From NCBI GenBank assembly GCA_900542045.1, contig UQMI01000024.1, positions 1 to 48,061 of the forward strand: a DNA stretch of 48,061 nucleotides, given 5' to 3'. Below, piece by piece: positions 41,775 through 48,061 of this stretch; the first letter of the stretch is position 1; every line of letters starts with the position of its first letter. The notes below the pieces were generated by a model. The model searched no databases, had not been told where the DNA came from, and was given only the letters and a program-made list of their open reading frames with translations. Both the position numbers and the translations under genes were made by a program. Source of the stretch: an uncultured Blautia sp. (lineage in GTDB: Bacteria; Bacillota; Clostridia; Lachnospirales; Lachnospiraceae).

Positions 41775-42879
41775 GATCGGTCTGGGAGCAGAGTGGCTGG
41801 AGCGCCACAATACAGAAGAAGTAAAAGCAGTGATCGACTGCTGTGAGGAATATGGGATCAATATCCTGGATTGCTGGATGTCTGAACCCAATGTACGTTC
41901 CAACATCGGGAAAGCTCTGGCAGGAAAGAGAGATCGCTGGATCATCCAGGGACATCTGGGTTCTACCTGGCAGGATGGACAGTATGTCCGGACCCGGGAG
42001 ATGCCAAAGGTAAAAGAAGCCTTTGCGGATTTGCTGGAACGGCTGCAGACAGATTATGTTGATCTGGGAATGATCCATTTTGTAGATGAGCCATCGGAGT
42101 TTCATCAGATCATGGAAGGAGAATTTATCGCCTATGTACGGGAGCTGAAAGAGAAGGGAGTCATCCGTCATATCGGCATGAGTACCCACAATCCGGCCGT
42201 GGGAAAACTGGCGGCTTTAAGCGGTGAGATTGAAATGATCCTTTTCAGTGTAAATCCGGCTTTTGATCTGATGCCTGCCACAGAGGATCTGAATGAATAT
42301 TTTTCGGAGGATTATGATGAATCTCTGAAAGGGATGTCTCCGGAGAGAGAAGAACTGTACAAGCTCTGTGAGCAGAACCAGGTGGGGATCACTGTGATGA
42401 AGGGATTCGCCGGGGGACGGCTGTTTTCTCCGGAAACGTCACCCTTTGGTGTGGCGCTGACGCCGGTGCAGTGTATTCATTATGCCCTGACCAGACCGGC
42501 TGTGGCAAGTATCCTGGTGGGTTATGATACCACAGAGCATGTGAAAGCAGCTGTGGCTTATGAGAACGCGTCAGAGGAAGAAAAGGATTATGCCAGTGTC
42601 CTGGCCGGTGCGCCCCGTCACGCCTATTACGGACAATGTACCTACTGCGGTCACTGTGTACCCTGCCCGGCGGGGATTGATATTGCCATGGTAAATAAGT
42701 TATACGATCTGGCAGAGATGCAGGAGGAAGTCCCTGCCACCCTTCGGGCACATTATGAACAGCTGACGGCCAATGCGGATGACTGTATTGCCTGCGGCGG
42801 CTGCGAAGAGCGATGTCCATTTGGTGTACCGGTGGTACAGCGGATGGAGAAGACAAAAGAACGGTTTGGCCTTCTGTGA
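41731..42879 (+). CDS. Aldo/keto reductase with C-terminal ferredoxin domain
   Basis: 382 residues. The start at 41731 is 8 bases after AGGAGG; an ATG at 41725 is too close to that site. Residues 1-270 form the TIM barrel of the aldo/keto reductase family (MLGKTGLKVSEIGLGAEW at the start). The tail holds two [4Fe-4S] motifs, CTYCGHCVPCPAGIDI near 304 and CIACGGCEERCPFGV near 352. Such fusions are common in anaerobes; the substrate is unknown. The gene begins 44 bases inside the cyclase gene, in another frame. The stop touches repeat copy 3. Confidence 0.92.
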   Translation: MRYRMLGKTGLKVSEIGLGAEWLERHNTEEVKAVIDCCEEYGINILDCWMSEPNVRSNIGKALAGKRDRWIIQGHLGSTWQDGQYVRTREMPKVKEAFADLLERLQTDYVDLGMIHFVDEPSEFHQIMEGEFIAYVRELKEKGVIRHIGMSTHNPAVGKLAALSGEIEMILFSVNPAFDLMPATEDLNEYFSEDYDESLKGMSPEREELYKLCEQNQVGITVMKGFAGGRLFSPETSPFGVALTPVQCIHYALTRPAVASILVGYDTTEHVKAAVAYENASEEEKDYASVLAGAPRHAYYGQCTYCGHCVPCPAGIDIAMVNKLYDLAEMQEEVPATLRAHYEQLTANADDCIACGGCEERCPFGVPVVQRMEKTKERFGLL

Positions 42880-42938
42880 TGCGGAGCGTTTTTATGTGCC
42901 AGGAAAGTCAGAACGAAACGTCCTGCTTTCCTGGCATA
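42880..42938 (-). repeat. Dispersed palindromic repeat, copy 3
   Basis: Reverse orientation to copies 1 and 2. On the plus strand GCGGAGCG follows the stop codon at once, then TGTGCCAGGAAAG to CTTTCCTGGCA. The stem keeps pairing where it differs from copy 1 (TGCCAGG with CCTGGCA in place of TGACAGG with CCTGTCA). It abuts the T-tract of the tRNA terminator. Confidence 0.8.
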
Positions 42939-42966
42939 AAAAAACCACGAGAAAATCTCGCGGTTT
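42936..42966 (-). terminator. Terminator of the tRNA-Val/tRNA-Met unit
   Basis: On the minus strand AACCGCGAG (42965-42957) pairs with CTCGTGGTT (42951-42943), then a run of T (42944-42938). Confidence 0.85.
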
Positions 42967-42971
42967 CCAAG

Positions 42972-43045
42972 TAGCGAGAGGGGGACTCGAACCCTCGACA
43001 CCACGGGTATGAACCGTGTGCTCTAGCCAGCTGAGCTATCTCGCC
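42972..43045 (-). tRNA. tRNA-Met (anticodon CAT)
   Basis: Full cloverleaf of 74 bases on the minus strand. Acceptor GGCGAGA pairs with TCTCGCT (G-U at the first pair). D arm GCTCAGCTGGCTAGAGC, anticodon loop with CAT, T arm GAGGGTTCGAGTCCCCCTC. The G-C first pair region and D arm fit an elongator, not the initiator. CCA is not encoded. Confidence 0.95.
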
Positions 43046-43066
43046 ATATGAAATTGTTGTTTGGTA

Positions 43067-43139
43067 TGGGGCCTACAGGGCTCGAACCTGTGACCCTCTG
43101 CTTGTAAGGCAGATGCTCTCCCAGCTGAGCTAAGACCCC
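43067..43139 (-). tRNA. tRNA-Val (anticodon TAC)
   Basis: 73 bases. Acceptor GGGGTCT pairs with AGGCCCC (one G-U). Anticodon stem TCTGC/GCAGA with loop CTTACAA, anticodon TAC. T arm CAGGTTCGAGCCCTG. It is transcribed first, 21 bases ahead of tRNA-Met. Confidence 0.95.
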
Positions 43140-43171
43140 ATTTATCAGCCGCTCACGCAACCTGCTTTGCC

Positions 43172-43201
43172 ATTATATAATCATATACCACTATTTGTCA
43201 A
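43172..43201 (-). promoter_or_regulatory. tRNA promoter
   Basis: On the minus strand TTGACA (43201-43196), 18 bases and TATAAT (43177-43172), about 33 bases before the tRNA-Val 5' end. Confidence 0.8.
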
Positions 43202-43255
43202 CACCTTTTTTCAAAAAAATTCAAATTTTTTGTTCGATATGGTAATTTGGGCAGG

Positions 43256-43285
43256 TTTACAGGGGAAAGGCTTCCATGGTATGAT
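43256..43285 (+). promoter_or_regulatory. Promoter of the YkgJ-type gene
   Basis: TTTACA (43256-43261), 18 bases and TATGAT (43280-43285), 28 bases before the start codon. Confidence 0.65.
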
Positions 43286-43313
43286 AGAAAGGTAAAAAAA
43301 TCAGGAGAAAAAT

Positions 43314-43979
43314 ATGTTCAGAGAAGTTGATTTAGAAGAAATTTCAGATGGGAAATTGTATGGAAGCAATGATATGGTGCGCGCAGACTGTTTTGGATGT
43401 CAGGGATGTTCCCAGTGCTGCTGTGGAATGGGAGAGTCTATTATACTGGATCCGCTGGATGTGCACAGACTTTGCTCAAATCTTCATATGAACCTGGATG
43501 CTATGGTGGACCGGCATCTGGAACTGCATGTAGTGGACGGACTGATCCTTCCGAATCTGCGTATGGACGGACCGCAGGCGGCCTGTACTTTTCTGGATGG
43601 AGAAGGACGCTGTGCCATTCACAGTTTCCGTCCGGGTATCTGCCGGATTTTTCCGTTAGGCAGATATTATGAGGATCGCAGCTTTCAGTATTTTCTCCAG
43701 GTACAGGAATGCCCCAAAAAGAACAGGGGCAAAATAAAGATAAAAAAATGGATAGATATGCCGGATACAAAAAGGTATGAGACTTTTGTCTCCGACTGGC
43801 ATTATTTTCTGCGGGATCTTCAGGAAAGTCTGGAAGAAGCAGGGGAGGTTCGGCGAAAGACCAGCTGTATGTACGTATTGCAGAATTTTTATGCCAGATC
43901 TTTTGAAGAGGGAGATTTTTATCTGCAGTTTTATGAGCGGCTGAAACAGGCCGAAGAAGTGCTGGGATTGAAAAAGTGA
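43314..43979 (+). CDS. YkgJ family cysteine cluster protein
   Basis: 221 residues. The cysteine pattern of the family is seen in CFGCQGCSQCCCGMGES (residues 24-40), then CTFLDGEGRCAIHSFRPGICRIFPLGR (near 84-110). It probably binds Fe-S or zinc. Function unknown; sometimes proposed as a Fe-S oxidoreductase or a cluster carrier. TCAGGAGA lies before the ATG. It is a single-gene unit on the sequence evidence. Confidence 0.9.
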   Translation: MFREVDLEEISDGKLYGSNDMVRADCFGCQGCSQCCCGMGESIILDPLDVHRLCSNLHMNLDAMVDRHLELHVVDGLILPNLRMDGPQAACTFLDGEGRCAIHSFRPGICRIFPLGRYYEDRSFQYFLQVQECPKKNRGKIKIKKWIDMPDTKRYETFVSDWHYFLRDLQESLEEAGEVRRKTSCMYVLQNFYARSFEEGDFYLQFYERLKQAEEVLGLKK

Positions 43980-44072
43980 TGACAGCCAGGGGAGAAAATA
44001 AGTGCAATAAGACGGAATAAGCCGGCTCACGGTACGTCAGAATATGAGCGGATCGAAAGCCAGAGGGAGGCG

Positions 44073-44102
44073 TTGACAGGGAGGTGTTCTCTGACTTACA
44101 AT
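44073..44102 (+). promoter_or_regulatory. araD promoter
   Basis: TTGACA (44073-44078), 18 bases and TACAAT (44097-44102), about 40 bases before the start codon. Confidence 0.7.
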
Positions 44103-44142
44103 AGCGGGCAGAATCAGAAAAAACAGAGAAAGGACAAGAAAA

Positions 44143-44835
44143 ATGCTGGAACAATTAAAAAAAGAAGTTTTTGAGGCAAATATGGCTCTGCCGGCCCATG
44201 GGCTGGTAATCTTTACCTGGGGCAATGTCAGCGGCATTGACCGGGAAAAAAGCCTGATGGTGATCAAACCCAGCGGTGTGGCTTATGAAGAAATGAAACC
44301 GGAAGATATGGTAGTTGTGGATATGGATGGAAATGTGGTGGAAGGAGAATATCGTCCTTCTTCAGATACGGCCACCCATCTGGAACTGTATAAGGCGTTT
44401 CCAAAGATCGGAGGTATCGTTCACACCCACTCACCCTGGGCCACAAGCTGGGCGCAGGCAGGAAGAGGGATCCCCTGTTACGGAACGACCCATGCGGATT
44501 ATATGTATGGGGAAATTCCCTGTGCCAGAAATCTGACGGATCAGGAAGTGGAAGAGGCATATGAGAAAAATACCGGTCTGGTCATTGCGGAATGTTTTGC
44601 AGACAGGGATTATGAGGCCATGCCTGCCGTATTGTGCAAGAATCATGGACCGTTTACCTGGGGAAAGGATCCCCATGAGGCGGTTCATAATGCGGCCGTA
44701 CTGGAAGAGGTGGCCAAGATGGCGGCCCGGACAGAGATGCTGTGCCCTGGTGTGGAAACCACTCCTCAGTCAGTGCAGGATAAGCATTATTTCCGTAAGC
44801 ATGGTGCCAATGCCTATTATGGACAGAATCGATAA
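44143..44835 (+). CDS. araD: L-ribulose-5-phosphate 4-epimerase
   Basis: 230 residues, the class II aldolase/adducin fold and normal AraD length. Motifs: [22 protein letters not shown] near 25-46, zinc ligands in [15 protein letters not shown] near 95, and H in [11 protein letters not shown] near 168. Converts L-ribulose 5-phosphate to D-xylulose 5-phosphate in L-arabinose use. AGAAAGGAC precedes the ATG. The araA, araB and transport genes are not in the window, so this copy is only loosely linked to a pathway. Repeat copy 4 follows directly after the stop. Confidence 0.94.
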   Translation: MLEQLKKEVFEANMALPAHGLVIFTWGNVSGIDREKSLMVIKPSGVAYEEMKPEDMVVVDMDGNVVEGEYRPSSDTATHLELYKAFPKIGGIVHTHSPWATSWAQAGRGIPCYGTTHADYMYGEIPCARNLTDQEVEEAYEKNTGLVIAECFADRDYEAMPAVLCKNHGPFTWGKDPHEAVHNAAVLEEVAKMAARTEMLCPGVETTPQSVQDKHYFRKHGANAYYGQNR

Positions 44836-44836
44836 G

Positions 44837-44889
44837 GATGTGTTTGACAGGAAAGGCAGAACCAGACGTTCTGCTTTCCTGCTGTGATC
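44837..44889 (-). repeat. Dispersed palindromic repeat, copy 4 (degenerate)
   Basis: TTTGACAGGAAAGGCAGAAC pairs with GTTCTGCTTTCCTG. Same orientation as copy 3, one base after the araD stop. The GCGGAGCG tail is lost, and the outer stem pairs are partly broken. Confidence 0.65.
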
Positions 44890-44960
44890 AGAGAGTCAAA
44901 AGATAACGGACGGCTCCTTAGCTTTATTGTTGCTGTCATGGCAGAATAATGCCATAAAAG

Positions 44961-44989
44961 TTGCCTTTTAACCTGTTATCATGTATAAT
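44961..44989 (+). promoter_or_regulatory. araM promoter
   Basis: TTGCCT (44961-44966), 17 bases and TATAAT (44984-44989). The leader is about 90 bases. Confidence 0.75.
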
Positions 44990-45086
44990 ACTCTATTATG
45001 CCACTGATAAAGAAAATGCGCGGCAGCCAGAAGGCTTCCGCCGGAATAAAAAGATTAACAGCCAGAAATTAAGGAGGATAATGAAG

Positions 45087-46367
45087 ATGCGAGTGGATGC
45101 GGACGATTTTGCCCGACCGTGCAGCTGTGGAAAAGAACACCACATAGACGTGAAAGAGATTTTGATCGAACCGGGTGCGGTGCAGAAACTGGAAGAAATG
45201 ATGGCAGAGGGAGATCTGAAGGAGTATATTTCTCCGCTGGTGATCTGTGATACCAATACCTTTGCGGCAACGGAAGAGATTATGGAAGATATCTATGACC
45301 GCTGTCAGGTGATCACGCTGGATGCGGAAGATCTTCATGCAGATACATATGCAGTGGAGATAATCCAGAGTAATATGGAAGAAGATATTGATCTGATCCT
45401 GGCTGTGGGAGCCGGCACGATCCATGATCTGAGCCGGTATGTAGCTTCTCAGCAGGGAGTTCCCTTTGTATCTGTTCCCACTGCGGCCAGCGTGGATGGA
45501 TTTGTTTCCACAGTGGCTGCAATGAATTTGGATGGTCTGAAAAAAACGGTTCCTGCTGCGGCCCCTGTCTGTGTGATCGCGGATACGGACATTTTCGCAA
45601 AAGCACCGGTGAGACTGACTGCCTCCGGCGCATCGGATTTATTGGGGAAATACATATGTCTGGCAGACTGGAAGATTGCCGAACTGGTTACCGGCGAATA
45701 TTTCTGCAAGAATGTATACAAACTGGAAAAGAAAGCATTAAAAGAAGTAAAGGCATGCCTGAAGGGGATTGGCGAACAGGATGAGAGCGATATGGAGGAA
45801 CTGATGTACGCGCTGATTCTGTCCGGACTGGCCATGCAGATGGTAGGAAGTTCCCGCCCTGCATCCTGTGCGGAGCACCATATGTCTCGTCTGTGGGAAA
45901 TGGAAGTGCTCAATGATAAGCTGGATGCGCTTCATGGAGAGAAGGTGGGCATTGGCATGCTCCTGTGCCTGAGGGAATATAAAAGGATTGGAGAGGCTAT
46001 TTCCCAGGGCAGATGCCAGGTGAAGGAATATGGCGGAATGGAAGAAGAGCTGCTCCGGGAGACTTTTGGCGCGAAGGGCGTGCTGGACGGAATCCGGGCA
46101 GAAAATACGCCGGATCCGCTGGAAGAGATCGCGCCGGAAGTTCTGGAAGAATGTCTGCCGCAGATCGCGGAGATTATTGAGGAACTGCCGGATCCGGAAG
46201 AGATGGAAGAATTGATGGAAAAAAGCGGCTGTGTGACAAAACTGGAGCAGATCGGTCTGAAGGAAGAGATTGTTCCCTTGACCATGCGCCTCTCTCCTTA
46301 TGTGAGAAGACGGCTGAGCCTGATGCGGCTGCGGAAGATGCTGCTGATTGATGGCAAAGAACTCTGA
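45087..46367 (+). CDS. araM: sn-Glycerol-1-phosphate dehydrogenase (AraM/EgsA family)
   Basis: 426 residues. The start at 45087 is 9 bases after AAGGAGG; an ATG at 45081 is too close. The N-terminal part binds NAD(P) ([36 protein letters not shown] near 110-145). The metal site is in [11 protein letters not shown] and in [14 protein letters not shown] near 258 and [11 protein letters not shown] near 280. It reduces dihydroxyacetone phosphate to glycerol 1-phosphate. Pairing with araD is typical, although the link is not understood. The tail after residue 340 is long and acidic. Confidence 0.9.
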   Translation: MRVDADDFARPCSCGKEHHIDVKEILIEPGAVQKLEEMMAEGDLKEYISPLVICDTNTFAATEEIMEDIYDRCQVITLDAEDLHADTYAVEIIQSNMEEDIDLILAVGAGTIHDLSRYVASQQGVPFVSVPTAASVDGFVSTVAAMNLDGLKKTVPAAAPVCVIADTDIFAKAPVRLTASGASDLLGKYICLADWKIAELVTGEYFCKNVYKLEKKALKEVKACLKGIGEQDESDMEELMYALILSGLAMQMVGSSRPASCAEHHMSRLWEMEVLNDKLDALHGEKVGIGMLLCLREYKRIGEAISQGRCQVKEYGGMEEELLRETFGAKGVLDGIRAENTPDPLEEIAPEVLEECLPQIAEIIEELPDPEEMEELMEKSGCVTKLEQIGLKEEIVPLTMRLSPYVRRRLSLMRLRKMLLIDGKEL

Positions 46368-46386
46368 AAGAAGGAGACGGACAGGA

Positions 46387-46860
46387 ATGCGGATTGGACT
46401 GGGCTATGACGTACATCGTCTGACAGAAGGACGGAAACTGATCCTGGGCGGAGTAGAAATTTCATATGAGAAGGGACTGTTGGGGCATTCTGATGCGGAT
46501 GTGCTGGTACATGCAGTGATGGATGCCCTGCTGGGAGCGGCTGCTCTGGGAGATATCGGGCAGCATTTTCCAGATACGGATCCCAGATACAGCGGTATTT
46601 CCAGCCTGAAGCTTCTGGAGCATGTGGGAACCCTGCTGGAAGAGCACGGCTTCTCTGTGGGAAATATTGACGCGGTGATTATTGCTCAGAAGCCGAAGAT
46701 GGCGCCCCACATTCCGCAGATGCGGGAAAATATCGCAAGAACCCTTGGAATTGCCGTAAGCCAGGTGAATGTCAAGGCTACAACAGAGGAAGGCCTGGGT
46801 TTTACAGGCCAGGGAGAAGGCATTTCTTCCCAGGCAGTGTGCCTGCTGGAAGAGCACTGA
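46387..46860 (+). CDS. ispF: 2-C-methyl-D-erythritol 2,4-cyclodiphosphate synthase
   Basis: 157 residues, the normal trimer subunit. Motifs: GLGYDVHRL near 4-12 (metal ligands D and H), [20 protein letters not shown] near 32-51, and [17 protein letters not shown] near 130. MEP pathway of isoprenoid synthesis, cytoplasmic. The start at 46387 follows AAGGAGA. It begins 20 bases after araM and may be cotranscribed. A hairpin follows the stop. Confidence 0.96.
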   Translation: MRIGLGYDVHRLTEGRKLILGGVEISYEKGLLGHSDADVLVHAVMDALLGAAALGDIGQHFPDTDPRYSGISSLKLLEHVGTLLEEHGFSVGNIDAVIIAQKPKMAPHIPQMRENIARTLGIAVSQVNVKATTEEGLGFTGQGEGISSQAVCLLEEH

Positions 46861-46912
46861 GGGACCACCTGCCGGAAGGGCGGGATACGATTGAATCTAG
46901 TGTTGTATAATA

Positions 46913-46949
46913 ACAGACCGGGTAGGGTTTCCAGCTTTACCCGGTCTGT
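46913..46949. terminator. Hairpin after ispF
   Basis: ACAGACCGGGTA (46913-46924) pairs exactly with TACCCGGTCTGT (46938-46949). No T-tract follows. TATAAT sits just before the left arm (46906-46911), as in the hairpin after purL. Confidence 0.5.
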
Positions 46950-47047
46950 CTGCTGTGTTACAATAGGCCCAGATGCCAGTATGGTGAAAGATCGGGTGAG
47001 AGGGAATGTTTGCCCTGATTTGTACTGGGAAGGAGGATGTATCAGAT

Positions 47048-47773
47048 ATGGCGAAAGCGATGCGATTGGATAAATTTCTGTGTGAAATGGGATTTGGCAG
47101 CCGCAGTCAGATAAAAAATGACCTGAAGAAAAAGCAGGTGACGGTAAACGGGCAGACTGCCATACGGCCGGAACAGAAAATTGATCCGGAGTCCGATTCG
47201 GTATGTTATAAAGGACAGCCTGTACAGTATGCGGCGTATGTCTACTACCTGCTGAATAAGCCGGCAGGCTGTGTCTCCGCCACGGAGGATGCCTCCTGTA
47301 AGACGGTTCTGGATTATCTGACCGGTGTGGCGCGAAAGGATCTGTTCCCGGTGGGACGGCTGGATAAGGATACGGAAGGGCTGCTGGTGCTCACCAATGA
47401 CGGAAATCTGGCCCATCGTCTGCTCTCTCCGAAGAAGCATGTGCCGAAGACCTATTATGCGAAGGTAGCCGGCTGTGTACAGGAAGAGCATATTGCCCAG
47501 TTTGCAGAAGGGATCTCCATTGGAGACGAGAAGCCCACACTGCCGGCCAGACTGGAAATCCTGTCTTCCGGTGAGAGCTCAGAGATCCTGCTCACTATCA
47601 CAGAGGGCAGGTTTCATCAGGTAAAGCGCATGTTCCAGGCCATCGGATGTGAGGTGACTTACTTAAAAAGAGTTTCCATGGGCGGGCTGCAGCTGGATGG
47701 ATCGCTGGCGCCCGGAGAGTACCGTACTCTGACCGAAGAGGAAGTTGCGCTGCTGCAGAAAGGAAATCCGTAA
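47048..47773 (+). CDS. rRNA pseudouridine synthase, RsuA/RluB type
   Basis: 241 residues. S4 RNA-binding domain at residues 3-60 (MRLDKFLCEMGFGSRSQIKNDLKKKQVTVNG). The catalytic Asp is in VGRLDKDTEGLLVLTNDG near 101-118, and the later motif ITEGRFHQVKRMFQAIG near 185 completes the fold. Length and motifs fit RsuA, which acts on 16S U516, or RluB/RluF; the exact target is not settled by eye. AAGGAGG lies 11 bases before the ATG at 47048. No promoter is clear before it. Confidence 0.92.
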   Translation: MAKAMRLDKFLCEMGFGSRSQIKNDLKKKQVTVNGQTAIRPEQKIDPESDSVCYKGQPVQYAAYVYYLLNKPAGCVSATEDASCKTVLDYLTGVARKDLFPVGRLDKDTEGLLVLTNDGNLAHRLLSPKKHVPKTYYAKVAGCVQEEHIAQFAEGISIGDEKPTLPARLEILSSGESSEILLTITEGRFHQVKRMFQAIGCEVTYLKRVSMGGLQLDGSLAPGEYRTLTEEEVALLQKGNP

Positions 47774-47800
47774 CAATCATTAATAATTTCCACAAAACTC

Positions 47801-47829
47801 TTGATTTCTTATGGGTTTTCCGTTATTAT
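47801..47829 (+). promoter_or_regulatory. tRNA-Ser promoter
   Basis: TTGATT (47801-47806), 17 bases and TATTAT (47824-47829), 17 bases before the tRNA. Confidence 0.65.
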
Positions 47830-47845
47830 TAAAATTCAGATACGA

Positions 47846-47933
47846 GGAGATGTACCCAAGTGGCTGAAGGGTCCGCACTCGAAATGCGGTAGGTCGGTTT
47901 ACCGGCGCGAGGGTTCAAATCCCTCCATCTCCG
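47846..47933 (+). tRNA. tRNA-Ser (anticodon CGA)
   Basis: 88 bases with the long variable arm of class II tRNAs. Acceptor GGAGATG pairs with CATCTCC, discriminator G. Anticodon stem CCGCA/TGCGG with loop CTCGAAA, anticodon CGA (codon UCG). CCA is not encoded. Confidence 0.95.
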
Positions 47934-47970
47934 TTATAACGGCCCTAAGGCAGAGTGGAACCGTGGATTG

Positions 47971-48001
47971 CTTCGTCTCTTCTGTGAGACGGAGTTTTTT
48001 T
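47971..48001 (+). terminator. Terminator after tRNA-Ser
   Basis: CTTCGTCTC (47971-47979) pairs with GAGACGGAG (47986-47994), one G-U pair, followed by seven T. It lies 10 bases before the putative intron. Confidence 0.85.
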
Positions 48002-48011
48002 GTGTGATAGG

Positions 48012-48061
48012 GTGCGCCCAGCTAAGGGCTTGAAATTCGGTGGGTGAAAGTCCCACTGTGT
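48012..48061 (+). mobile_element. 5' end of a group II intron (cut by the window edge)
   Basis: The sequence opens with GTGCGCCCAGC, the 5' splice-site consensus of bacterial group II introns. It continues with a GGTGGGTGAAAGTCCCAC stretch like the early domain I stem (TGAAAGTCC). It lies just past the tRNA-Ser terminator T-tract, a place class C introns favour. Only 50 bases are visible, so intron class and an encoded reverse transcriptase cannot be seen. Confidence 0.6.

Noticed and set aside
47936..47953. ATAACGGCCCTAAGGCAG resembles the 23S rRNA segment ATAACGGTCCTAAGGTAG (the I-CeuI region).
   Set aside because: Two mismatches in 18, and no other rRNA sequence around it. By rough count several matches of this quality are expected by chance between 48 kb and a 3 kb rRNA.
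1..48061. CRISPR array, prophage, transposase or toxin-antitoxin genes.
   Set aside because: No spaced direct repeats, phage structural genes, transposase motifs or recognisable toxin-antitoxin pair were seen in any frame.

Overview
The window looks like a chromosomal segment of an anaerobic, low-GC Gram-positive gut bacterium of the Lachnospiraceae (Clostridia, Blautia/Ruminococcus/Dorea-like). This is inferred from gene content: a nickel CO dehydrogenase with its ferredoxin and FAD oxidoreductase, rubredoxin, MurT/GatD, an ECF S component, an amylosucrase-type GH13 enzyme and a single-chain PurL. Promoters are of the sigma-A type with AT-rich -10 boxes, ribosome-binding sites are strong (AGGAGG), and many transcription units end in rho-independent terminators. 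No species can be named without a search.

Layout. 0-4.6 kb: a rubredoxin/glutamate-synthase-domain fusion, a TetR repressor with an MFS exporter (each with a palindromic operator), and a small PH-like protein. 4.7-7 kb: a broken radical SAM gene and a small membrane protein; two minus-strand small-RNA candidates that resemble each other flank the membrane gene. 7-11.6 kb: rRNA methyltransferase, a DUF5714-arsenate reductase fusion, a HAD phosphatase and an M18 aminopeptidase. 11.9-15.4 kb: a LytTR/GHKL two-component system with a lipoprotein and a CPBP protease. 15.6-20 kb: thioredoxin reductase-like protein plus thioredoxin, a Crp/Fnr regulator, murT-gatD and rubredoxin. 20-24.6 kb: amylosucrase, an HTH regulator, an orphan sugar-binding lipoprotein and a GNAT. 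24.8-28.4 kb: ECF S component, xpt, a CsoR-type repressor, an Mrp ATPase and a histidine-less HPr-like protein. 28.5-35.3 kb: a DinG/XPD-type helicase, then cooS-cooF-FAD oxidoreductase, then DUF3786. 35.6-42.9 kb: zinc ribbon, ridA, purL, a GGDEF cyclase overlapping an iron-sulfur aldo/keto reductase. 43-48 kb: tRNA-Met, tRNA-Val, a YkgJ-type protein, araD, araM, ispF, a pseudouridine synthase, tRNA-Ser, and what looks like the first 50 bases of a group II intron at the right edge.

Themes. Anaerobic redox chemistry is prominent (rubredoxin twice, CODH module, ferredoxin-type reductase, thioredoxin pair, Fe-S aldo/keto reductase). Several regulatory circuits can be read directly from operators: TetR/MFS, a palindrome shared by the amylosucrase and HPr-like promoters, and a perfect 19-bp inverted repeat between the Crp/Fnr gene and murT.

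The most unusual signals are non-coding. One is the pair of related minus-strand transcripts near 5.6 and 6.7 kb, sharing a promoter block and a C-rich core. The other is a four-copy, about 59-bp dispersed palindrome, three copies of which abut the T-tract of a rho-independent terminator. Both rest on reading by eye and need computation or RNA data to confirm.
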